A stretch of DNA of 64,000 nucleotides from Amaurobius ferox (taxonomy: Eukaryota > Arthropoda > Arachnida > Araneae > Amaurobiidae): the NCBI GenBank assembly GCA_951213105.1, contig OX578136.1, positions 69,549,230 through 69,613,229 of the forward strand. Reading direction: 5' to 3'. A program made the translations under genes and the position numbers. Below the pieces are notes generated by a model. That model was not told the DNA's origin, did no database searches, and saw only the letters and a program-made list of their open reading frames with translations. Positions 1-11,436 of this stretch are shown one piece after another. Every line of letters begins with the position of its first letter. Position 1 is the stretch's first letter.

Positions 1-345
1 ATTACGACCCAATAGTTCAGCGTCCGTTAGAAGGCCCATTCCATCCTCACTTAAAACAATGATTTATTGCCGTTCCATTGACGACAACTGGACGCATGCG
101 GTACATAGACGTACTCTTAGTATACTGTGATGACTTTTACAACCTGAAACCAATGACGTTACAATTTAGCTGTGATATCGCTCCTCCTTGACCTGACGCT
201 TTTATGCTGCTCGACAAGGTGTTACGTCACTATGCGTAACGAAACTGTGATCATTTGCATATCTCGCCTTACTGTTTCCATTGCCTGATTTACATAAAGC
301 TACACCTACAACTTTATGGTGTTGCCATTTCAGTTGTGAACAGTG
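1..345 (-). mobile_element. Tc1-like transposon, 5' end, cut by window edge
   Basis: Read on the minus strand, this begins at a terminal repeat (about 315-345) of the kind seen on other Tc1-like elements here: a CAGTG-type end next to TA, then a GGCAACACC-like motif. The 5' leader is typical of Tc1-like elements in arthropods: a GCAAATGATC motif near 245-255, a weak TATA-like CATAAAAG near 200-207, and then a start-like ATGCG near 95-100. The transposase itself would lie beyond the left edge. The little coding sequence visible has in-frame stops, so the copy looks dead. Family membership rests on TIR and leader resemblance and not on transposase domains. A MITE derived from such an element would look the same. 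Confidence 0.5.
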
Positions 346-1130
346 TATTTTTAGAACTCATATTGTGATACTTATATTCTTCTACTAACACACAGGCATG
401 GATTTAGCACTTTCATTTTGGCATATATTGGAATCAAATATGGCCTTCAGCTTTAAAAATGACGGGATTATGGATATTTTCAATTTATTACATCATCTGT
501 TTTATTTGTTTGTTATTATTATCACTTAATCTTCTACTAACACACGAGCATATTTTGTATAGCGAGAACAGAGATTCTTAAACTTATTTTTAGGAGCATT
601 AAATTAAATATTTTAATATAATATGTTGATTAACAATGTCATTTAGTATATTATAGAAATTTGCACATAATTGTGAATTTTAAGTTTCTTTGTATTATAT
701 ACTCCGTACGAAGAACGGGTATATATTTCTCAATAAAATAGAAATTGTATTTCTTCTGTATTTTTATATTTACCAATTCTGCCACACACAATATCATCTG
801 AACTGAATTATATACTAAGAATTCACACTAACCTCGTTCTATTCTCAAACATCTTCAAGATTACTTTTCTGATGTAGTGTACAATTTCACTATGATGTCA
901 AGTTTATTTTGAGTTTAGTTTTTTAAGATGAGAACATACATAAATATTGAAATAAGGAGAAAGGAAAAAAGACTCAATGGAATGTGTGCTGAATCTTCTC
1001 TATATGTTGACCTCAGTCAAAGACATGTTTTTTTTTCAATCTACGTTTTCCTACCTTAGTTCGTTCACAATATGTTCCTTATAAAAAGAAAAGTAAGAAA
1101 AAGAGCTTATATCGTGTAAAGCCAGACGCA
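346..1130. other. AT-rich intergenic sequence
   Basis: No reading frame or RNA gene was recognised. The sequence is AT-rich with short homopolymer runs. A motif ending in CTTCTACTAACACAC is used twice (about 378-394 and 530-545), hinting at an old small duplication. Confidence 0.5.
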
Positions 1131-1275
1131 CATGTATAAGATGCTCAAAGAAAAATGTCTACTGCTGTCTAGCCTGAAGAAGGCTTTAGGGTGGCAAAAG
1201 CTTTATTTGCCCTACTATTGTTTTTATAAAAATGTTTTCCTTGAATCATCCATTTCTCAGAAACGGTTGTTTGCT

Positions 1276-1542
1276 CAGATGATCACTGATTTAGATTCTC
1301 GGATGATCACTGATTTAGATTCTCAGATGATCAGTGATTTAGTTTCTCAGATGATCACTGATTTAGATTCTAAGATGATCACCGATTTAGATTCTCAGAT
1401 GATCACCGATTAAGATTCTCAGATGATCACCAATTTAGATTCTCAGATGATCACTGATTTAGATTCTCAGATGATAACTGATTTAGATTCTCAGATGATC
1501 TTTGATTTAGGTTCTCAGATGATCATCACTGATTTAGATTCA
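1276..1542 (+). repeat. 24-bp minisatellite, 11 units
   Basis: Eleven consecutive copies of a 24-base unit (consensus CAGATGATCACTGATTTAGA plus TTCT) start at 1276 and repeat every 24 bases. The last copy carries a 3-base insertion. Because 24 is a multiple of three, one frame reads an octapeptide repeat (QMITDLDS with variants) until a TAA in the sixth unit. The frame starting at 1132 has no other coding character, so a protein role is doubtful. The few differences between units suggest recent expansion. Confidence 0.95.
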
Positions 1543-1559
1543 GCATTAAATTCCATGTG

Positions 1560-2325
1560 ATTCATTTTGAATTACCATGTCCGGTTCTTTTTTTTCTCAG
1601 GCTACTTTTATAATTTCATTTAAAGCATTTATTTCTCAAGATCGGCTATAAATAGGGTTTAGATGATAGTGCTGTAGATTCACCATCGAATTTTAAAGAA
1701 GGTAGATATAATGCACGACTGAATTAGAAAAAGTTTACTACCGCATAATTTGACAAGTAGTACAGGCGTCTCTGTTGTAGAGTCTTTGGTGATACGTCTT
1801 TTGGATAGGTACTTATTACCTTCCTTACGCGAGTTTCGCGTGTTCCTGAATTTCATTTCTACTAACTAGATAATCCCCTACAGCTTTGATTTACCATTTC
1901 CCGCTTATCTTAATTTGTTGCCGAGTTTGTTATTCAGGAGTTATAATTTTCAAATTATCAGCTAAGAGTGCTGCGATCACTTTTATTTTTTGAGACACGA
2001 TCAATTTACTGTACGTAAACATTATGTCTACACTCGTTGACATTTCCTTACAAAATTGTCGGGGTACTTACATATTTTCTTGGAAGTTTGTATTCTATAT
2101 TATGGTATTTCACTGTGGGCTATAATTTAATAAAGATTCCAAATAATTCGGAGCAAGTATGCCTAGACAAGAATCCCCACCTGAACTCGAGGGTTGAAGC
2201 CGGAAATCATGAATGTTGTGAAAACTAGAACACATCAGCTTCAGAGACCTTTTGTGTGTGAGAGAATGTTTTTATATCTGCTGTTAAAAGACTTATTAAG
2301 TAGTTGACTTTATATTATCCAAGTA
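1560..2325. other. AT-rich intergenic sequence
   Basis: Nothing recognisable was found. Short ORFs (for example 2037-2228) have no domain, no codon signal and no context. Confidence 0.5.
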
Positions 2326-2327
2326 AG

Positions 2328-2420
2328 AAAAAATCGGATGTGGGCAGCACATGACTTTTACTACAGGCTCATATTTATTTTTTTCCACTTCTTTCATAAT
2401 TCATTGAACTTAGTTGCATA
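2328..2420 (-). mobile_element. 3' end fragment of a hairpin-ended repeat (family 1/3 tail)
   Basis: The conserved 3' tail shared by the hairpin-ended repeats occurs here on the minus strand: a perfect stem-loop at 2338-2352 (ATGTG, loop, CACAT) followed by a TCCGATTTTTT-like end. The adjoining AATTCATTGAACTTA-like sequence also occurs beside the tail of the minus-strand copy at about 25150. The rest of the element cannot be traced with confidence. Confidence 0.55.
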
Positions 2421-2814
2421 AAGTGACGCCGATAATTAAAATTGAGTTCGATTAAAAGTGCGTTCAATTTACAGTTTTAAATTAATTTTCTGGATCATTT
2501 GACGGCTTATCGCATTATAAAACATAGCCAGTTCGGAAAAAGTTACAGAAAAATGTTTAGTCGAGAGAATTTGGATTGGTCTTCATTTTGTCATCAAAAT
2601 TTATATTTTATATAATACAATCATATAATTAATGCGTTTTTGCATATTTAGTCTTTTATCTGAGATTTTTATATTTTTGTTTTGCGGGCCATTTTACTGA
2701 AAACCAGTAGGTTCTTTTTACGTATTATACCAAAATCTAATCAACACCAAAATAATCTGTCCGTAATATTCTTACTAAGTTTTAAGAAATTTTGTCAAAT
2801 AGTGTTCAGTTAAA

Positions 2815-2915
2815 GTGGACACACAGACCGAAAAATATACACACATACCGACAGATGGACACACACACATATATAGGCAGACATACATACATACATACAG
2901 ACATACACAGAGACG
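2815..2915. repeat. ACAC/ACAT/CAGA microsatellite tract
   Basis: A mixed low-complexity tract of CACA, CATA and GACA units, including four consecutive CATA units. The 78-codon ORF crossing it is an artefact of the repeat. Confidence 0.85.
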
Positions 2916-3004
2916 TCACGTAAATATATGTCTTTCGATTTCTGTCGAAAACTCGACTTCTGATTTTATTACTAACGATTCCAATACTTTTCTTAGTAGT
3001 GGTA

Positions 3005-3435
3005 TAGAAATACCTTTGTCGTGGTATAGAAATATTTTTGTAGTGATATAGAAATAAAAATAATTTTGTATTTATAATTATTGTGTTATTTAATTTATCT
3101 TATTTTATATTGTCGACAATATGTATCTTTTTCGTATCTACTATCACATTTCTGTCGTGTATTTATTACACAAGTACAGACTTGTAGACATATATCAGTC
3201 AGGGAAAGTAAAATTCAGTGTAGTTGTATAGAAATACATGTAATTTTATATAATTATTTTTTGCATTATTTAATTTATATCATGTTATGTTGTAGGCACT
3301 TATGTTGTCACATATAGTATATGACTATATGTCGACCCATATTATTTTGGTGTTCACTATAACTATTTTTTTCGTGTATTTTATTGCGCAAGCACAGAAT
3401 TATAGACATATATCAGTTAGCGAAGGTAAAAATCG
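3005..3435. repeat. Diverged tandem duplication of about 215 bp
   Basis: Two neighbouring segments (about 3005-3215 and 3216-3435) align over their length. Both run from GTATAGAAATA, through a TTATTTAATTTAT block and a TCGTGTATTTTATT block, to ACATATATCAGT and an AAGTAAAA-like end. The copies are well diverged, so the duplication is old. Upstream, GTATAGAAATA is also repeated at short spacing. No coding potential is seen. Confidence 0.7.
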
Positions 3436-3439
3436 AATC

Positions 3440-4760
3440 AAGAGAGAAAGAACGTGATTGAAACTTGGCTGAATGTTTGATACTTCGACCTCAACGAAAG
3501 TGATAAAAGTTTCGAAATACTGTTTTCCCCCTGTGTGCTGATAAAATTGTATCTCGGCGAGAGGAGATGTGATAAGTAATGCATGCTATCAGTGTATATA
3601 TGAGTGGAAATTTCACTGTAGAAAATAAGTATCTCTTTTCTGATAATAATTCCCCAAAACAAAAATATTACACATTTCTACTCTTTCATATTATTCTGCA
3701 TAGACAATATATTTTTTCCTACAAAAATTTTAACACGAGATTTTGACCGAAAAATACGTTTAAACGTTATTTTGTACGTTACGTTTAATACGTTTATTTT
3801 TTTAATTTTAATCTATTTTTCATAATGTTATTATACCTCACTCTAAATTTTATTTTTCAATGATCTTTTTAGCTATATTCGCAATAATCCTGTTCCCATT
3901 TTTGTGAAATAGACGTACTTGTCAAGTTCAAATATAATGTAAAACTGTCTGTTTAATCACAATATTTTTCATCAATTGTTATCTTTTTAGATCTAAATAA
4001 ATGTTCGTTTGGCGGGATGGTAGACCTAAGGTGTCTCCTGAGTGCAAGAAGTATCCTTTCTCGGCCATGAAGCTAGCTACTCTAAACCCACTATGTGAGT
4101 CGCACGGTCTGGGATCTTCAGACATCCGACCTCATAATATAATCCTGCCGCTTTTATTTGTTATGCCGCCAGTGTAGAATTTTCCTCAAATGGATACTTC
4201 CCCATGTGTGTACAATATCATTTTTTAGTTTGGTCGCCAATCTAAAAAAACTTGCTGTTGAACAGCTAATCTTCGTAACAGCCAGCCGATGTTCCTGGGA
4301 CGGAATTGCGTGAACTCTGCAACATGTAGAACTTATTTCAAATACATTAAGAATTATGTTTCTCTGTTAATGTACCATACACTAGTTTTTATTCCATACT
4401 AATATCTATATTTTGATACCATCTGTCTGACGCAGCATATCGTCTTTGGATCTTGTGCTAAAAAACCCTAATCAACCAACCTGTTTCTGTACATGTGGCT
4501 GTGTTTAAGTATGTGTGTGAATGAATGTATGTTTTGATGTGCATGTATGTCTTTGAATATATGTGTATGAATATATTACAGTGTGTAAAATAATTTATTT
4601 AATCAAGGTAACAAATTAGTTACATGATCATTGTTTAGATGTATCCTGTACTACATGTTTTTTCAGCGGCTGGAAATGTAAGTGAAGATTTAATTATATA
4701 GTAAGAATACATACGTGCATTCATTTTTAAGTTATTGTTTCAACACAGAATTATATATAT
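3440..4760. other. Intergenic sequence, nothing recognised
   Basis: An AT-rich stretch. A slightly GC-richer patch at about 4010-4170 might be an old unrecognised element, but no tRNA-like boxes or inverted ends are convincing. Around 4495-4575 there is a TGTGTATG-rich patch. Confidence 0.4.
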
Positions 4761-4764
4761 ATAT

Positions 4765-5113
4765 TTTCGAATGGCCAGGCATTGACTATTTCATCTTCGC
4801 CTATACATCGGCCAGAACAGTGAACCTCTTAGCCGTCAAAGACGTTGCCCCAGCGCACCAGTAGGGGTGGGAACACATTGCGCCCAACAACACAAACATC
4901 CATGTCTTACGTGGAACTCGAACGCACAACGTGGCTGCCGATCAATCGCAGGAAACGCTCGCTTTGACCGTTTGGCCACCACGTCGACTGAAATGAGCCA
5001 ACAGTACGCAGTGTTCCCAGGTGGTCACCCACCCAAGTACTAACCGCGACCGATGCTGCTTAACTTCGGTGATCTAACGGGAACCGGTGTTTTCAGCACG
5101 GTACAGCCGTTGG
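4765..5113 (-). mobile_element. Composite SINE: 5S rRNA head, tRNA-like module, unique tail
   Basis: Reading the minus strand from 5113, a 5S rRNA-like segment (5113-4997) is followed directly by a tRNA-like module (about 4990-4900) with an A-box-like TGGTGGCCAAACGG and a B-box-like GTTCGAGTTCC, then a tail ending in a TA-rich run near 4765. The same tRNA-like module and first part of the tail occur without a 5S head at 23483-23615, so this is a dispersed family rather than a chance join. SINEs need an autonomous LINE for mobility; none is identifiable here. The 5' side shows a foldback of the 5S head (see the palindrome at 5085-5138). Confidence 0.8.
4997..5113 (-). rRNA. 5S rRNA-derived SINE head (pseudogene)
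   Basis: About 117 bases match the eukaryotic 5S rRNA layout, against a usual length near 120. From 5' to 3' it shows a CCAACGG start, GTGCTGAAAACACCGG, the internal control region (A-box, intermediate element and a C-box around TACTTGGGTGGGTGACC) and a GTTGGC end. Several changes against the copy at 32090-32207 and the continuation into a tRNA-like module argue that it is a SINE promoter rather than a functional ribosomal gene. Confidence 0.85.
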
Positions 5114-5138
5114 TTCCTGTACCGTGCTGAAAACACCG
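5085..5138. repeat. 22-bp perfect palindrome made of two 5S heads
   Basis: The arms at 5085-5106 and 5117-5138 are exact reverse complements of 22 bases, separated by a 10-base spacer. Both arms are the first bases of a 5S rRNA (the GTGCTGAAAACACCG region). The right arm is a truncated plus-strand 5S start facing the full minus-strand 5S head. Confidence 0.95.
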
Positions 5139-5144
5139 ATAGAG

Positions 5145-5428
5145 TTATATATACACAGATGGACATTTTTGTAAGGTGTTTGAAAATTTTTCTGGAAGTC
5201 TTAAAATATAATTTTTCATCAAAGTAAAGAATTCGAAATATATGTTAAAACAATGACTTCTCCAGCGAAGCGCAACAAATTTGATTCTGTTTTCTTTGTT
5301 AACACGATATGTAATGCCTATAAGATTTTTCAGTCTACAATGCAGCCAATCTTTTGAAAACAATTGTAATAAACGGATTTTGATTTCAGTTCGTTTTTCG
5401 TGAATAATATCTTTAGTCCTAGTACTTG
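5145..5428. other. AT-rich spacer between two SINEs
   Basis: No gene or repeat was recognised between the foldback 5S segment and the next SINE. Confidence 0.4.
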
Positions 5429-5429
5429 C

Positions 5430-5735
5430 ATAGGCAAGGATAGCCCCGTGGTTAAGACACGGAGATTGGTCTCTGTGCATCCGAGTTCGATTACCAGTTC
5501 GGCCAAAATTATCCACGTATTTGTGCGGAATACGAGTACGTTAAATCTGTGGATCCGAAAGTCCTTCCGAGAGGTTGGTGCAGAGAAATGAGGATACTGT
5601 CTCCGTGAATGCTTTCCTCACTGGGTTCCGGTTTAATTTTGGGGGTTGAGCACTATTCAAACCGTCCAAAACGATTCCTTACACCTTCGAGTAGTTCGGA
5701 CGGTTGGGTCAAAAGAAAGAAAGATTATCTGTCCG
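5430..5735 (+). mobile_element. tRNA-headed SINE with conserved body
   Basis: The head begins near 5438 (GGATAGCCCCGTGGTTAAG, an A-box region) and has a B-box-like GAGTTCGATTA near 5482-5492. From about 5525 the body matches the 5S-headed SINE at about 32270-32455: ACGTTAAA, AAGTCCTTCCGAGAGG, TTGGTG, CACTGGGTTCCGGT, CCGTCCAAA and TCGGACGGTTGGGTC occur in the same order. It ends in an AAGAAAGAAAG tail. Two copies sharing a body but carrying different heads is the usual sign of modular SINE evolution. Confidence 0.75.
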
Positions 5736-5739
5736 AATC

Positions 5740-8215
5740 GCAGATTTACAAAAACACATTTGACGCTTATATCGCAGAATCTAAAAAATAAAAATGATAA
5801 CGATACATATTATCAGAAATATGATGCCATTTATAAATAAACAAAAATAATTCGTAGTTGTTTCAGTAATGCATTTTACTTTATTATTCGTCGCCACAAG
5901 CCTATATTTTTCCGCATTAAACGAAATAAATTAAACTTAAAACAATGAATTAAACTTAATACATTTTATTGGAGTTTTATTGAATAAGACGTTTAATCAC
6001 GCAGGTCCCTTTCAGCTCCAAAAGATTGGAGATTTTTTAGCTGTTTCGCTTTATTGATGGAGGCATTTTAATGAACAAATCAGCAGACTTTTTAAAATGG
6101 AACTAATTTTGCCATAGTGTTATTGAAATGGGCCTTTCTATAAATATCATAAAGGTGATGGCTCATATTCACCTGTCTTGTGTAAAAATTCATTACACTT
6201 AAAACTAATTTCTAACATATTAGAGTGCTCGTTAGAATAATAACTACGTCTTAACAACCCCAGTAAAATCGTGATAACTATAAACCGTGAAAGTTTCGCT
6301 GAGCATTTAAAATCCCTTGGCGCCTCTTAATGCTTATCTGCCGTCCAAAAGATTGAATTTAAGTATAATATTACAGTTAATGAGCCTGAAAACGTATTTT
6401 CATTCTATAATGATGAAATTGTTAGACTTCAGTAATGTCAATTCTTCGATAGGAAATGCACGATATAGAAAATACATATTAAAAGCACGATCAAATTGCG
6501 CAACTCTTTATGGTATGGTATTTTGCATTTCAGTTAAGATTGCTAATGTTCAGTGACTGAGAATTAGCAATCTTAAATTAGAAAAGTTAAATTCCCCCTT
6601 AAAATACAATTAAACTTTGGAAATATAAAATTGGGATTTATTTTCTTGATAATTATTTAAAGTTCAGTATGTTAAGTGTGGCATTAAACTGAAATTATAC
6701 AATTTGTCTAATGGTTATTTTCTTAAATTATTACCAGTAGTTTATTTGTAAAAAATATAAGTATATTAAGTGCGATTAAGGTGGCGTTAAACTAAAATTA
6801 TACAAACATAGTCGCTCAAAAACAGCTGTAATAATAACTTGATGAAGTAAAACTAAATATACTGTATATTTGCGAAAATTAATTCGTCAACAGGTTTTAT
6901 GCAAAATATACTGGTAAACTGGTTTTAGTTATTTCTCCGCTATTTTATTTGACGAAGATAGTTCATATGGCCCCCAAAACTAGACGATTCCTTTATATTT
7001 GAAGTTATTTTTTTTTCTGTTTGTTCTAATTTGGTTACCGTTGTTTTCTTATATTAATAAGTTCTAATTATTATTATAATAAGTTCTACTTATTATTATA
7101 ATAAGTTCTACTTATTATTATAATAAGTTCTACTTGTTATAATAAGTTATATTTATTATTTATAGTTGGTTTAAACGAGCGTTTCAGATTTCTTTCTCTT
7201 TTACGTAAGCTTAAACTGCTGCTAAAGAAAAAGAGAAATTAAAATAACGTTGCCTAAAGCAATATATAATACAAAATTAATAGTATCGACCGGTTTTAAA
7301 AGCAAAAACAGTTTTTTTCGTTAGGACTCACAAGAAGCGCTCGTGAGAGAAAGATTGACGATTGATGCAAGAACATCAAACGCGATAGAAGCAAGTAAAG
7401 GGTGTTGCCAACAGCGAGAGAAGAAAAAGGATCCAAGAGAAAAATACCAAGAGGAAGGAACAAAAGTTGGGATATAATTAATGAACGTTAAAATGTCAAA
7501 GAGGAAAGTGATCGTCCAACGTAGGTTTCAAATCACTTATTCAGTTGTTCATAAAAACCCAATCAAATCGAATAACCAGGAAAAGGATAAACCTTTACTA
7601 AATAAGAAGAAAGCAAACCAAATCGAAAAATTAAACCAGAGATTTTCAAGCAGAAGAGAAGAAAGGATTATTGAGGGATTAAATGAATGAAGGATAAATA
7701 TGAGATTAAAAAGTACATTCATGAAACGGCTTTTATTATAGAATAAATGTTCATGCTGCACAAAATCAGTTATAATTTATCCAAAATAGCACCATATATC
7801 AAAGACTGTATTAAAAGACTGTGTCTGTCATAAAAGACTGTTGCACACCTCGAAGGAATGTTTAATATTTTTCGCGCCTTGACAAACTACTTTGAAAACT
7901 TAAAATTTGAAAATACATGTCAAAATGTTATACACGTTTAAAAAAATGCAAATTTAGTACGTCTCCGGTGATCTAAATATGTCATTCATATTGACTTACA
8001 CTGAATACATCAGTTATGAAAATACTTTTAACGATCAACAGTTTAACACGTTACAAAACTTTCATGTAATGAATAACATAAAGCAGTTTATTTAATATGA
8101 TGTTTTTAGGTAAAGATATATTTTAGTTTTCTTCTATAACATGTGCCATTGCCAAAACTTACAGACTGTTTGTTCCCAATTAAAGCATTTTTGACGAATA
8201 ACATTAAATAACAAA
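5740..8215. other. AT-rich intergenic sequence with one short tandem repeat
   Basis: No gene can be supported. The frame at 7481-7690 would encode 69 residues very rich in Lys, Arg, Asn and Gln. It lies in a purine-rich patch (about 7330-7690) that may simply be compositional. A tandem repeat at 7057-7145 is listed separately. Confidence 0.45.
7057..7145. repeat. 22-bp tandem repeat, about 4 units
   Basis: Units of ATAAGTTCTACTTATTATTA plus TA repeat about four times with few differences. The unit is nearly palindromic (TTATTATAATAA core). Confidence 0.9.
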
Positions 8216-8217
8216 CA

Positions 8218-9443
8218 AGAAAGATCAATCATGCTTAAAGCATTGATTATGAAACACTTTCCAACTTCAATGCAATTTTATTTAAAAAAGTCGAAAATGC
8301 AATACATTCCTCGGTAATATTTTAAAACTTATCACGATACTACATTCATTTATTATATTTGAAAACTTAAACCTTCATTGAAAAAAATGAACTTCATTTA
8401 AAAGACGGCATTGAAATATAAATTGCGTGGTTTAAATATCTCTAAAATGCAATACATTCCACGGTAATATTTTTAAATCTATCATAATACTACGATAATT
8501 TATTATATTTGAAAACTTCATCGAAAACAACTGAAATTAATTCAAATGACGTCATAGAAAAAATAACACGCCTGGATCTCTCTATAAAAGCAGGATTTCA
8601 TTCATAACTTTCTCCATTTCATTCATCACAATACTATAATAATTTATTTTATTTAAAAATTACGACCATGGAGCTACAATTCATAAACTTTATGCTTAAA
8701 ACTTCATCGAAAAATATCGTCCTTCTGTTTAAAAAATCAATTAATATTTCATTCATATCAGCCATGCAGACTCCATGGACTGAATTATTTTGTGTTAAAG
8801 AAATACAGTAATTCTAATACAACTCATTCTACATATTTTGCTGTTTACATTTTACATAGGTGAAAAATAGGCTTAATTGTAGAAATAATCAAATTTGAAT
8901 GAGAATTTAAACTCAAATATATTGTCATTGTGTTGTTTTAGTATGTAGATGCACAGAATTTAAGCAGAAATAAAGTAGTTTTAACATGGATACAACACTC
9001 AATATGAATTAAAAAGAACTTTAAAAAATCACGAATTTGAAACAAGATGGATGCCATATCTCATTTTGAAGTGGGTCATGTGATCGTTTAATATCATGGT
9101 CACGTGATCGTTTCATATAAGATGTGTAATTATTATTTTAATTTTTATTTAAAAAACTACTGAATATATTTAGCTGAATTTTTTTTTATATATTTTATGG
9201 AACAATTTGATTATTACCTAAAATTTTCGAAGCAATTTGTGAATTTTAAATCCGCTTAAAAAATGTTAGAAAAATTAGGTCCCATAGGGCTCAATGTATT
9301 TCATTTTTTCAACCCGGGTTCAATCCAAAACTAATTGTGTGATATTATTCATTTATATTCCCATAGGTCCTACAGACCGTCTGAACAACATACTAAAATT
9401 TCATTTTGATTAAGTCATTTTTACGGCAGTTATCGTGCTAACG

Positions 9444-9501
<58 letters not shown>

Positions 9502-9550
9502 ATGAACAAAGTCATAAACACTTTTCAACTTTGTTGTAAAGTGTTAAAAA
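8218..9550 (+). mobile_element. Hairpin-ended repeat, family 2, copy A (HINE-like)
   Basis: The 5' end folds (GATCAATCATGC against GCATTGATTATG, 8222-8250) and is followed by AACACTTTCCAACTT, an inverted counterpart of the 3' end. The interior holds diverged tandem units of about 150 bp (roughly 8290-8700), each with AAAATGCAATACATTCC and TAATTTATTATATTTG-like blocks. A GACA microsatellite (about 9440-9501) precedes a 29-nt terminal hairpin at 9517-9545 (13-bp arms, one mismatch, TTT loop), then an A run. Four other copies occur at about 14.4-15.4, 34.9-36.1, 42.4-43.4 and 43.5-44.3 kb. No protein is encoded. The architecture resembles Helentron-associated elements, by inference only. Confidence 0.75.
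9440..9501. repeat. GACA tetranucleotide microsatellite
   Basis: About fifteen near-perfect GACA units inside the family 2 element. The other family 2 copies carry much shorter versions at the matching place, so the array expanded in this copy. Confidence 0.95.
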
Positions 9551-10415
9551 AGAAAATGCCTAGATATGACAGAAGTGATCATTATAAGTCCACAATTTAG
9601 GATTTTGTTATGCTGCTTTAAACTTCAGGCTTTATCTGAAACATTTTAAAACGCTTAATGAACTTAAAATGGATTCTAAATTTAGATGTTTTTACTTTTT
9701 ATAACTAATAGTTATTTTGTGTTTCATACGGTTTATTGCAGTGGAAACAGGAACAAATGTTTTTACTTGTTTATCATTCTGTCTGTATTTAAAAAGATGC
9801 ACTTGCATTGAAAAAAATGTGTATTCGTGTTTATAAAATGGTCATTAAAGATCAAAACAGTCTCTTATATATAGTAAAATTATCGATTATTTCATAAATG
9901 GCTCTAAATAGTAATTAGTGTATAGCAATGCACAAATGGTATAGCAATGGACAGTCAATGAGGTGGCATTTTGGATCATTGACCATTTTGCTTTAAAACT
10001 GTACGGAAGAAGCCGATGTTGGGATACTGCTCTTATCACTGACATAACATTAGTGAATATTGGAAGAGTAAAAGCTTCTGTATTAAGTGGGGATTAAAAA
10101 ATGCAAAATTCTATCTCTCTTAATTTTATAACTATTTACTTCAAATTAAATACGTCGGTATATTTTTTTACTACAGGTCAGCTGTATTGCAATCATATGA
10201 TTCTAATAATAATTATGAAAGTTTAAATATTATTAATTTTATACTTAATATACTTTATGCATTTTTAAATATAGATCTAGTACGAAATAAATTGTATTTT
10301 ATGATTGTATATTTGTGTGTTTTATATACAATCACACATTAACAGAGGATTTTGAAACATATATCTTATACGGTATATAAATATAAATACAGATATTTAA
10401 ATATGTTAAGTAGAA
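9551..10415. other. AT-rich intergenic sequence
   Basis: Nothing recognised. Short frames only. Confidence 0.4.
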
Positions 10416-10419
10416 CCAA

Positions 10420-11240
10420 AGTCAGCAATGGCATGCGTGTTACTAACTTCACAACTCTAATCTTTATTATTTGGATCCTGGTGGTTGTTGGTCTTAATTT
10501 GGTTCTTGGTTTTTCTAGAGGGAAAGTCTATCTGTTGGTGAGTTGTTTTGTTTGTTGGGTTTTTATGGGTCTTTCTATTGTTTAGTCTAGTGTTGCTGTG
10601 TTTATTCTTCATTGCCTGTGGCCTTGTTTCTCATCTTTGTTTCGGTTGGTGGATTGCCTGATCTTGGGGGTTTTGTCTGTGGTGTTGGTGTTTTCGGGGA
10701 TGATTCGTTAATCTTTTCCGTTTACTTGCTGTATTTAAGTGGTTGTTTTCTCTTGATAGTTGAGGTATGTTTGTTGTTGCTTGGACATTAGCTATTTAAC
10801 ATGTTCCAATTTTGACTTTGTTTTGGTTCGTTCAGTTGTTACTTTTAGCTTCTTTGTGTGCATTTCTGAGTTTTGGGATGTGTATTTTTATATTAATTTT
10901 AAACCCTTATTCTATTACTTTATACTCCTAGTTGGAATATCTGATTATTGTCTTTTTAACTGGAACAACTGATTAATATTATTTCTAGGGTATAATTCCA
11001 ACCTTCTACTTTTGCATCTGTTACTTGTTGCAACTATGCTTTGTTAACATTTCCTACTATGTTGGTGGGTGCTTTTGTACTGCCTTTGGCAAATTGTTCA
11101 TCAGTTAATTTTATAAATAAAGCTGACCGGTCGGAACGGTTGGCCCCTTCCGGCTTTTTCTTGATGGAAGGGGGTTCTCTTTCCGATCCTACATTATACT
11201 ACTGTGAGCTTTTGGCGAATAGCGCATCTTGGGCATACCG
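10420..11240 (-). pseudogene. Coding-like minus-strand relic, possibly retroelement ORF1
   Basis: The plus strand is strikingly G/T-rich at 10455-10790, so the minus strand is A/C-rich, which is unusual in this window. Minus-strand frames stay open for long stretches with a hydrophilic, Gln/Asn/Lys/Pro-rich content. Near 11200-11037 a frame reads EREPPSIKKKPEGANRSDRS and continues for about 50 more residues. Composition of this kind is common in the N-terminal (gag-like) ORF1 of non-LTR retrotransposons, but no zinc knuckle or other diagnostic motif is visible and stops interrupt it. An exon of an unrecognised host gene is an alternative. No function is claimed. Confidence 0.25.
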
Positions 11241-11436
11241 ATAACTATACTTTTAATTTAATTAAACTTGATATGTATCGTTCGACTTGTGCTACTCACT
11301 TAACAAGCATATGCGATATCTTTAGTAGACTACTATACATATGTACTGAAAACCGTACTCTCAAACCGTTTTAAAAGCTAATTCTTTGTTGAAAACTAAT
11401 GGACTTATTACTAAAAGCGCCTAGAATCTTATAATA

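Noticed and set aside
1150..1240. Possible Penelope-type tail (CCTGAAGAAGGCTTTAGGG motif)
   Set aside because: The resemblance rests on one short motif with no paired inverted partner or coding relic nearby.
5145..5516. 123-codon minus-strand ORF
   Set aside because: Its start lies in the antisense of the tRNA-headed SINE and the rest is AT-rich spacer.
7481..7690. 69-codon Lys/Arg-rich ORF
   Set aside because: Lies in a purine-rich tract; charge bias is explained by composition.
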